From: Deinococcus marmoris
Lineage (GTDB): Bacteria > Deinococcota > Deinococci > Deinococcales > Deinococcaceae
Assembly (NCBI RefSeq): GCF_001949125.1
Contig: NZ_MSTI01000103.1
Location: forward strand, 1-20,708
Length of the DNA: 20,708 nucleotides
Direction: 5' to 3'
Both the position numbers and the translations under genes were made by a program. Of this stretch, positions 10,536 to 20,708 are shown piece after piece. A model generated the notes under the pieces. It was not told the DNA's origin, did no database searches, and saw nothing but the letters and a program-made list of their open reading frames with translations. Each line of letters starts with the position of its first letter. The stretch's first letter is position 1.

Positions 10536-11188
10536 GGCCTGACTCTAGCGGGATCAGGGACGGCGGGGCCGGGAATGGCGGGACGCAGACGGGCCAGTTC
10601 GGGCGTCAGCGCGGGCCAGTCTTCGGTCTGATCGGTCATAGGCTGCCAGTTTTCCTTGCCGCTCCAGCGTTCCACCGCCAGCGAATAGACGCTCGTACGC
10701 GCCAGATCGGCGTCCAGAATCGGGCGCGTCTGCTGTCCAATCCGCAGATCGGGAAACAGGCGTTCAGAGAGGACGGTCAACGCCGCGCGGGCTTCCTCCC
10801 GGTCTGTCAGGAGGCGGGCGCTGCCGAAGGCCACGGCGCTGCGGTACTGCACGCTCAGTTCCAGCGGATTGTTGCTGGGCAACAGACAACCGATCTCGGT
10901 GGCCTCAAAGGTGGCCGGGTGGCCCAGGCGTTGACTCTGGCCCACGTTGGCCCACAGCCGTCCGGTGATGTTGGTGTGGTACACGATGTCGTGCGTTTCG
11001 GGACGGTAGGCGAAGGCCAGCGTGGTGATGAACGGGAAGGGCTGCCCGTCCTCCGACTGCCACACGGTGGCCACACGTCCGATGCCCACGCGGGCCAGCA
11101 GGTCCCGAATCCAGGCGTCGTCGCGGCGATTCTGCGGGCGGCGGCTGATGGACGGGTCACGCTTCCAGGGATCGTAGAAGTCGCTCAT
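10532..11188 (-). CDS. PPOX-like flavin-nucleotide-binding protein (Pyridox_ox_2 type)
   Basis: This 218-aa protein has the split-barrel FMN-binding fold of pyridoxamine-5'-phosphate-oxidase-like proteins. After a short arginine-rich start, GIGRVATVWQSEDGQPFPFITTLAFAY marks the first barrel strands, VYHTNITGRLWANV a phosphate-contact loop, and SVQYRSAVAFGSARLLTD the later strands. Homologues bind FMN, F420 or haem, so oxidase activity is not assured. The C-terminal tail of about 35 residues is Pro-rich. ATG 11186-11188 has no SD; TAGTGT lies 6 nt upstream, shared with the divergent MocR gene. The gene is followed with a 4-nt overlap by the EamA transporter, forming a two-gene operon. Confidence 0.82.
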   Translation of the reverse strand: MSDFYDPWKRDPSISRRPQNRRDDAWIRDLLARVGIGRVATVWQSEDGQPFPFITTLAFAYRPETHDIVYHTNITGRLWANVGQSQRLGHPATFEATEIGCLLPSNNPLELSVQYRSAVAFGSARLLTDREEARAALTVLSERLFPDLRIGQQTRPILDADLARTSVYSLAVERWSGKENWQPMTDQTEDWPALTPELARLRPAIPGPAVPDPARVRP

Positions 11189-11205
11189 GGCCGTACACTA
11201 GCGAG
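11189..11205. promoter_or_regulatory. Nested divergent -10 element for two leaderless genes
   Basis: The whole intergenic gap is 17 bp. On the plus strand TACACT (11194-11199) is followed after 6 nt by the MocR ATG. On the minus strand TAGTGT (11195-11200) is followed after 6 nt by the PPOX ATG. The two hexamers overlap by 5 bp, so one polymerase would exclude the other. Neither gene has an SD. The -35 regions would lie inside the opposing genes and are weak. Confidence 0.6.
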
Positions 11206-12699
11206 ATGGTGGCCCCCCGCGAAGCTCCACTTCAGACCGGAAAAGGCAGTCCACTTTCGGGCAGTCCCCTCACGAGCGAACTGCCCATTGCGCTGAACCT
11301 GAAACGCGGCATGGAGCAGCCTCTGCACGCCCAACTGGCCGAGCAACTGCGGGCGGCGGCGCTGTCCGGCGCGTTGCCAGCGGGGTTGCAGTTGCCCGGC
11401 TCTCGCACGCTGGCCGCCGAACTGGGCGTCACGCGCGGCGTGGTGGCCGACGCCTACGCCGAACTGGTGGCCGACGGCACGCTGGAGGCCACGGTGGGGC
11501 GCGGCACCCGTGTCTCGGCAGGCGCGGCGCAGACACAGGTACAGTCACGGGCAGGCGGCGGCGGCGCACCCGACTGGTTCGTGGCCCCGGTCCCGGCCCC
11601 GGTAGACGGCCCGGTGCAGGCCGGGGGCATTCATTTCCGGGCCGGGGTGGCAACCACAGCCACGCTGGACATCCGGGCGTGGCGGCAGGCGTGGGCGGCG
11701 GCGGCGCGGGCCGAGGTGGCGGGCGATTACGGCGACCCAGCGGGCGAACCGGAGTTGCGCGCGGCCCTGGCGGCCTTCGTAGGGCGTTCGCGTGGGCTGG
11801 GGACAGGGGCCGGGCGCGTGCTGATCACGGCGGGTTCCTTGCAGGCCCTGAATCTGATTCTGCGGCTGCTCCCGCCCCGTTCCAGTATCCTGTTTGAGGC
11901 TGTTGGCTACCGCGCCGCACGTCAGGCGATTGTGGACGCCGGACACACCCTGATCTCGTTGGAACAGGATGCAGACGGACCAGTGATCACATCTGATACG
12001 CCGCCTGCCCGACTGGCCTACGTGACGCCCAGCCACAGCTTTCCCCTGGGCGGGCGCATGAGCGTGCCGCGCCGACTGGCCCTGCTGGAGTGGGCCGCAA
12101 AACACGACGCCCTGATCGTGGAAGACGACTACGACGGAGAATTCAGGTACGGTGCGCCGCCCCTGCCCACACTGGCGAGTCTGGACCCGCAGGGCAGCCG
12201 GGTTCTTTACCTCGGCACGCTGTCCAAGGTGCTGACGCCAGGATTACGCACAGGATTTCTGATCGGCCCGCCCGCGCTGATGCCCACGCTGATCCGCGCC
12301 CGCACGCTGCTGGATTCCGGCCACCCGCTGCCTGTCCAGCACGCGCTGCTGCATCTGCTAAAAACGGGCGAGGTGGACCGCCACATCCGCCGCACGCGCC
12401 GCTGGCACGCGGGAGTGCGGGCCGTCCTGACCCGGATTCTGGAACCGCTGGCCCCCCACGCCACGCTGGGCGGCATCGAGGCCGGGCTGCATGTCTGCCT
12501 GTTCCTGTCGCCGCCGCTGGACGCACGGAAGGTGGCCACCGAACTCTCAAAACGTGGCGTTCACGTCTCCACGCTGGACACCTACACCTTCGCAGGCGAG
12601 GTGCCGAACGCCCTGCTGCTCGGTTACGGCGGACTGACCATACATGGGGCGGAGACGGGGGCGCGGGAGATCGCGCGGGTCATTTCTGGAAGAAAGTAG
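11206..12699 (+). CDS. MocR/PdxR-type GntR regulator with aminotransferase domain
   Basis: This 497-aa transcription factor has an N-terminal GntR winged helix (about residues 37-103; PLHAQLAEQLRAAALSG and LPGSRTLAAELGVTRGVV are the typical helices), then a linker of about 30 residues and a fold-type I aminotransferase domain used as a sensor. The PLP lysine is Lys341 in LGTLSK, and the VEDDYDGEF motif (305-313) supplies the aspartate facing the pyridine ring. MocR proteins use PLP, often with an amino acid, to control B6 synthesis, salvage or transport genes. The divergent gene encodes a PPOX-like protein and shares its promoter core, so this operon is its likely target along with itself. 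The start is ATG, leaderless, with TACACT 6 nt upstream. PdxR, GabR and TauR are alternatives within the family. Confidence 0.88.
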   Translation: MVAPREAPLQTGKGSPLSGSPLTSELPIALNLKRGMEQPLHAQLAEQLRAAALSGALPAGLQLPGSRTLAAELGVTRGVVADAYAELVADGTLEATVGRGTRVSAGAAQTQVQSRAGGGGAPDWFVAPVPAPVDGPVQAGGIHFRAGVATTATLDIRAWRQAWAAAARAEVAGDYGDPAGEPELRAALAAFVGRSRGLGTGAGRVLITAGSLQALNLILRLLPPRSSILFEAVGYRAARQAIVDAGHTLISLEQDADGPVITSDTPPARLAYVTPSHSFPLGGRMSVPRRLALLEWAAKHDALIVEDDYDGEFRYGAPPLPTLASLDPQGSRVLYLGTLSKVLTPGLRTGFLIGPPALMPTLIRARTLLDSGHPLPVQHALLHLLKTGEVDRHIRRTRRWHAGVRAVLTRILEPLAPHATLGGIEAGLHVCLFLSPPLDARKVATELSKRGVHVSTLDTYTFAGEVPNALLLGYGGLTIHGAETGAREIARVISGRK

Positions 12700-12708
12700 G
12701 CCGAAAGC

Positions 12709-13281
12709 CTAGCGCCGGCCCTTGACCAGCCAGGCGTGTTCCTCGATGCCTGCCGCCTGATTGGCCGCGCGCGCCATCACGAACAGCAGATCCGACAGAC
12801 GGTTCAGGTAAATCTGCACTTCCTTATTCGCCTCTTCCACTTCCAGCAGGCGGATCACCTCGCGTTCGGCGCGGCGGGCCACCGTGCGGGCAATGTGCAG
12901 CGTGGCGGCGGCAGGCGTGCCGCCAGGATGGACAAAGCCCGTGAACGGTGGCGCAGCCTCCTGGTAGCGGTCGATCATGGCCTCCAGAAAAGCGGCGTCC
13001 TCGGCGTCGATCCGGCTGATCTTCTTCTCATAGATGGTGCCGGGGCGGGTGGCGAGGTCCGCGCCCAGATCGAACAGCGCGTTTTGCAGGTATTCCAGAT
13101 CGGCGTCCAGCGTGGCGTCGGGCTTGTGGCTGCGGGTGTTGTGGGCGCGGGCCAGACCGATGGCGCTGTTCAGCTCGTCCACGGTGCCGTAGGCCTCCAC
13201 GCGTGGGTGGGTCTTGCTCACGCGGTCCGCGCCGTAAAGGCCAGTGGTGCCGCCGTCGCCTGTCTTGGTGTAGAGCTTCAT
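12709..13281 (-). CDS. Cob(I)yrinic acid a,c-diamide adenosyltransferase, PduO type
   Basis: This 190-aa cytoplasmic enzyme transfers the adenosyl group of ATP to cob(I)alamin, making adenosylcobalamin for B12-dependent enzymes. The N-terminal ATP-binding signature is complete: TKTGDGGTTGLYGADRV, then RVEAYGTVDELNS. The helical-bundle motifs RTVARRAEREV and YLNRLSDLLFVMARAAN follow near the C-terminus, as in human MMAB and PduO. Length is normal for the family. It is convergent with the MocR gene (9 bp between stops) and has no cobalamin-synthesis neighbours, so it stands alone. ATG 13279-13281 has no SD but has TACCCT 7 nt upstream, so the mRNA is probably leaderless. No B12 riboswitch is visible in the short region before it. 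Confidence 0.93.
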   Translation of the reverse strand: MKLYTKTGDGGTTGLYGADRVSKTHPRVEAYGTVDELNSAIGLARAHNTRSHKPDATLDADLEYLQNALFDLGADLATRPGTIYEKKISRIDAEDAAFLEAMIDRYQEAAPPFTGFVHPGGTPAAATLHIARTVARRAEREVIRLLEVEEANKEVQIYLNRLSDLLFVMARAANQAAGIEEHAWLVKGRR

Positions 13282-13288
13282 GGGGAAC

Positions 13289-13294
13289 AGGGTA
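13289..13294 (-). promoter_or_regulatory. -10 element for a leaderless adenosyltransferase mRNA
   Basis: TACCCT on the minus strand ends 7 nt before the ATG at 13281, and there is no SD. It lies just past the malQ terminator, consistent with an independent transcript. Confidence 0.5.
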
Positions 13295-13326
13295 GTGGGT
13301 TATGGGCCGTGGGGTGTGGGAATAAC

Positions 13327-13353
13327 AAAAAAGACCCCTGGGAGAGAGGTCTT
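13327..13353 (-). terminator. Intrinsic terminator of malQ
   Basis: On the minus strand, AAGACCTCT (13353-13345) pairs with AGGGGTCTT (13339-13331), 8 of 9 pairs with a 5-nt loop, running into TTTTTT (13332-13327). It lies about 65 nt past the malQ stop. Confidence 0.75.
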
Positions 13354-13417
13354 CGGGAAGTTTGATTTTGTTGTTGAAGAGGAAAGCCGCCCCCTCCCCC
13401 ACTTCTTCCCCAGTCGC

Positions 13418-14959
<1,542 letters not shown>

Positions 14960-14990
14960 GTCAGAAAACCTCCTGCGAGGGTGAGAGCGT

Positions 14991-15006
14991 TTGGAAGTGA
15001 TTCCAA
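14991..15006. promoter_or_regulatory. Palindrome in the malQ upstream region
   Basis: TTGGAA and TTCCAA are perfect inverted arms around a 4-nt centre, 32-47 bp before the malQ ATG. A -10-like TACTAT lies further upstream (minus strand, 15034-15039), so the palindrome would fall in the 5' leader or just after the start site, a position suited to an operator or a small mRNA hairpin. Confidence 0.35.
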
Positions 15007-15092
15007 CGTGAATGGTCCGGTATCGCCGAGGATAGTACACAGGCCGGCCACGGGATCAGGCTCCAAAGGGACGGTCAAGACCAGCGGCACAG

Positions 15093-15134
15093 AAGCTCGC
15101 CCCCACCCTAGCAAGGAGGTGGGGGCGAGCTTTT
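15093..15134. terminator. Strong hairpin between the nucleotidase gene and malQ
   Basis: A perfect 15-bp stem (15093-15107 with 15118-15132) encloses a 10-nt loop. It lies about 75 nt past the nucleotidase stop and is its likely 3' end. The better T-run (TTTT, 15131-15134) is on the plus strand, where no gene precedes it; on the minus strand only TTCT follows. The loop and right arm contain GCAAGGAGG, as in the hairpin at 6-26. Confidence 0.6.
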
Positions 15135-15206
15135 CACGGATTTACAGAAGATGAGACCGTCCTTCCTCTGATTCCAGGATGGGTCAGAAGCGGCCAATCA
15201 TCAGCC

Positions 15207-16892
<1,686 letters not shown>

Positions 16893-16900
16893 GGGGGTCC

Positions 16901-16929
16901 ATCATAAGCGCCTCTCATCCGCTGCGGAT
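16901..16929 (-). promoter_or_regulatory. Nucleotidase promoter with a palindrome at the -35 position
   Basis: TATGAT (16901-16906, minus) ends 8 nt before the ATG. The -35 position at a 17-nt spacer is 16924-16929, which is one arm of the perfect palindrome ATCCGC-T-GCGGAT (16917-16929). A regulator bound there would block polymerase. Apart from this and the TetR terminator, 16930-17164 shows nothing. Confidence 0.45.
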
Positions 16930-17100
16930 CAGGACCGCGAAAACTAGCAGACCAGCACCAGCCCTGGAACAGGACATGTCCACTGATGCTGGACTTCTGC
17001 GGCGGACAGAACAGTGCCGCATTTGGCCTGCCAGTTTCCCGAATTTACGGGACAGAAAGAGCCTTCATGACGCTCCGCCGCAAGCCAGGGCGAAGGCCAG

Positions 17101-17130
17101 AAAAAACTCCCCTCCCGGTTGGGAGAGGAG
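17101..17130 (-). terminator. Intrinsic terminator of the TetR gene
   Basis: On the minus strand, CTCCTCTCCC pairs with GGGAGGGGAG (10 pairs, one G-U) around a 4-nt loop and runs into TTTTTT (17106-17101). It lies 35 nt past the TetR stop. Confidence 0.85.
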
Positions 17131-17164
17131 CGCAGGGCTGGTAGCGTGAAAGCCGCCCACCAGC

Positions 17165-17869
17165 TCAGGCAGGCGCGGCTACGCGGGTCACGCGGTCGAT
17201 CACGGCCCGCACCGCCAGCCCGAATTCTTCCTCGGCATCATGTTCTCCGATGTTCAGCACGCAGTTCAGGCCCTGCACCGGGTCGATCTGCGCGCCGCCG
17301 GGCCGGGGCTGGGACCGGGTTTGAGGCTGAATCGGCTGGGGCTGCTCGGACAGGTGCTGCCAGCCGATGGCCAGGGCGTACAGGTGGCGCAGCACGCGCA
17401 CAGACACCTCGCGCTCCAGCGGCATCAGCGCCAGCAGACGTTCCAGATGCGCGTTCAGGTTCTGATAAAACTCCTGAAGCAGTTCCGGGCGGACCCGGCG
17501 TTCCAGCACCGTTCCCAGCAGCACCAGCAGGCGGCGCACCGACTGGGAATCCTGCCCGGCCTCCAGCAGCACGTCGGCCAGTTGCGATGGCGTGCGGGGG
17601 CCACGTTCTTCCAGGATCGCGGCGGCGCGGGCGATCCAGGCGGCCAGATGGCCGTCCACCAGCGCCAGGAACAGTTCTTCCTTGGTGTCGAAATACAGAT
17701 ACAGGGTGCCTTTGGCAAGCTGGGCGGCGCTGGCCACCTGGTTCATGCTCAGGTCAGCGTAGGGGGTGGTGGTCCAGAGATCTTCGGCGGCGCACAGGAT
17801 ATCGGCCCGGCGCTGCTGCTTTTCCGCCAGACTGCGCGCACGCATGGGACGAGGTGGATGAGTGGTCAT
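17165..17869 (-). CDS. TetR/AcrR-family transcriptional regulator
   Basis: This 234-aa regulator has the family's N-terminal DNA-binding domain: RRADILCAAEDLW, TPYADLSMNQVASAAQLAKGTLYLYFDTKEEL, with the helix-turn-helix at about residues 40-60. The C-terminal ligand-binding domain is helical and not assignable; a Gln/Pro-rich insert (about 175-195) sits near its end. ATG 17867-17869 is chosen because the 41-codon extension crosses the promoter and a cluster of repeated ACTC motifs. There is no SD; TATGTT lies 8 nt upstream, so the mRNA is probably leaderless. It is divergent from pnp across 491 bp, and its effector and targets are unknown beyond likely self-control. Confidence 0.85.
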   Translation of the reverse strand: MTTHPPRPMRARSLAEKQQRRADILCAAEDLWTTTPYADLSMNQVASAAQLAKGTLYLYFDTKEELFLALVDGHLAAWIARAAAILEERGPRTPSQLADVLLEAGQDSQSVRRLLVLLGTVLERRVRPELLQEFYQNLNAHLERLLALMPLEREVSVRVLRHLYALAIGWQHLSEQPQPIQPQTRSQPRPGGAQIDPVQGLNCVLNIGEHDAEEEFGLAVRAVIDRVTRVAAPA

Positions 17870-17877
17870 GGGGGCTG

Positions 17878-17958
17878 AACATAGACTCAAGCCCCACTCA
17901 ACCGCTGTTAAGTGCTTCACTCGCAGCCTTAATGAGGGGGTCCACTCAAGGAACTCAG
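17878..17958 (-). promoter_or_regulatory. TetR promoter and repeated ACTC motifs
   Basis: The -10-like TATGTT (17878-17883, minus) is followed upstream by five ACTC units on the plus strand at 17885, 17896, 17919, 17944 and 17953, four of them ACTCA. A small palindrome AGTG-CTT-CACT (17911-17921) lies among them. Such clustering just behind a regulator's own promoter suggests autoregulatory sites. Confidence 0.4.
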
Positions 17959-18017
17959 GAGATTTGCCCAATGCCGGACGACGGGCAGCCACCGACTGTG
18001 CGGGAGAAAACCTGGGC

Positions 18018-18037
18018 TGATACGGATTCCGATTGAA
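18018..18037 (+). repeat. Solo terminus of the inverted-terminus repeat, fragment D
   Basis: TGATACGGATTCCGATTGAA matches the terminal sequence of copies A and B: TGATACGGATTCCG is the outer end in reverse complement, and CCGATTGAA continues as in copy B. None of the conserved inner segments follows, so this is a remnant or an independent end. Confidence 0.6.
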
Positions 18038-18347
18038 CGGTGTTGGAGATAGACCAAGTCACACGCGCCCCATGCCACCTTTGGCCAAACATGCGTCTCT
18101 GGACAATCGACGTTCCAGACCACCAGCAGGCTCCAAAAGGAGAAAAAACCGCACCAGACGGGTCAGGCGCGCAGCATCGAACTCCAGACCGCATAAAACA
18201 GCAGCGCGTGTTCTTGATGTTCTGCGGCCCACGCAAGACGGTGCCTTGCCTTCCACATAGGCCAGAGCCGACAGCCGCCGCAATCCATGAAGAGTTGGCG
18301 GGACCCCACGGCGGGGCAGGACCCTCTTCACCGGGGACCGTGCGGGA
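18038..18347. other. Apparently non-coding stretch upstream of pnp
   Basis: Frames are open here on both strands but show no recognisable protein, no SD-start pair and no GC-biased third positions. An AAAAGGAGAAAAAA string (18134-18147) looks like an SD but has no start codon at a usable distance. No tRNA or rpsO gene is present, although rpsO often precedes pnp in other bacteria. A long pnp leader or an unrecognised small RNA cannot be excluded. Confidence 0.5.
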
Positions 18348-18353
18348 TAGACT
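18348..18353 (+). promoter_or_regulatory. -10 element for a leaderless pnp mRNA
   Basis: TAGACT ends 7 nt before the pnp ATG at 18361, and no SD precedes the ATG. A weak -35 (TCTTCA, 18325-18330) lies 17 nt upstream. Confidence 0.5.
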
Positions 18354-18360
18354 GCCGCTC

Positions 18361-20529
<2,169 letters not shown>

Positions 20530-20560
20530 GGGGGGCTGCGCCGTCTAAGAGTCAAAGGGT

Positions 20561-20606
20561 CTAAGGGTCGAACCGGAGCATTCAGCTTCTCTGGTTTGAC
20601 CCTTAG
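20561..20606 (+). terminator. pnp terminator hairpin abutting the IS end
   Basis: An 18-bp stem (20561-20578 with 20589-20606, including two G-U pairs) encloses a 10-nt loop, 31 nt past the pnp stop. The expected T-run is missing: the stem ends directly at the putative IS terminus. The left flank repeats GTCTAAG twice (20543-20549, 20559-20565). Confidence 0.7.
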
Positions 20607-20708
20607 AGCGTGTTTATAAAGGGTCCGATCCGGTGGCAAGCTTGAGGTGTGAAACGCAAGCCTTACTCATCGGACCTGACCCAAGCCCAGTTTAAGCGGC
20701 TCGAGCCA
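20606..20708 (+). mobile_element. Left end of an IS5-family-like insertion sequence (cut by window edge)
   Basis: GAGCGTGTTTATAAAGGG resembles the terminal inverted repeats of IS5-superfamily elements, and a matching transposase start follows 43 nt later. The TTA/TA just before it fits the short TA-containing target duplications of this group. The right end is outside the window, so neither the boundary nor the duplication can be confirmed. Confidence 0.65.
20649..20708 (+). CDS. IS5-family transposase, N-terminal fragment
   Basis: Twenty codons are in view from GTG 20649. They read (M)KRKPYSSDLTQAQFKRLEP, matching the typical start of IS5-family DDE transposases (YPSDLTDxQWxxIEPLLP). The frame is open at the window edge, so the catalytic DDE domain is not visible. 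GAGG at 20644-20647 is very close to the GTG and is a poor SD. The gene points the same way as pnp, whose read-through could transcribe it. Confidence 0.7.
   Translation, partial: MKRKPYSSDLTQAQFKRLEP

Noticed and set aside
12985..13417. Cobalamin riboswitch near the adenosyltransferase gene
   Set aside because: The gene has only about 7 nt between its -10 and the ATG; the rest of the gap is the malQ terminator, with no B12-box-like sequence.
15093..15134. Perfect hairpin as a terminator for a plus-strand gene
   Set aside because: The T-run favours the plus strand, but the region upstream on that strand is antisense to malQ and holds no supported plus-strand gene.
18040..18360. Upstream in-frame extension of pnp (107 codons)
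   Set aside because: PNPase homologues begin at the conserved residues encoded from 18361; the extension has no homology signal and poor third-position bias.

Overview
The window looks like chromosomal DNA of a Deinococcus species. Supporting signs are high GC with strongly GC-biased third codon positions, a Thermus/Deinococcus-type LysJ aminotransferase, and many genes with no Shine-Dalgarno (SD) site but a -10 hexamer 6-8 nt before the start codon, the leaderless arrangement known to be common in Deinococcus. Genus is inferred from the sequence; no search was run.

Layout. 38-2383 (-) is a FadN-type beta-oxidation enzyme (3-hydroxyacyl-CoA dehydrogenase plus enoyl-CoA hydratase). 2384-5112 is a repeat-rich patch: a secreted stalk-like protein (+), a secreted gluzincin peptidase (-) and an 88-aa membrane protein (-), separated by three copies (A, C, B) of a non-coding repeat of about 140 bp with terminal inverted repeats. 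5110-6391 holds a TauE/SafE permease (-) and a divergent small membrane protein (+). 6455-9571 (-) holds a VanW-family envelope protein and lysJ. 9657-12699 is a probable B6-linked unit: a flavin-binding PPOX-like protein coupled to an EamA transporter on the minus strand, divergent from a MocR/PdxR-type regulator. 12709-17869 (-) holds a corrinoid adenosyltransferase, malQ, a lipoprotein 5'-nucleotidase and a TetR regulator, mostly single genes with their own promoters and terminators. 18361-20529 (+) is pnp, followed by a hairpin terminator and the left end of an IS5-like element that runs off the window.

Most genes are housekeeping or metabolic. The most unusual feature is the repeat family. 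Copies A and B share a hairpin of the same geometry (13-bp stem, 7-nt loop) built from different stem sequences, which suggests selection on RNA shape. In copy B one end supplies the stop codon of the upstream gene and the other end supplies the SD and ATG of the downstream gene. The second notable feature is the 17-bp gap between the MocR gene and its divergent target, where one nested -10 element appears to serve two leaderless mRNAs.
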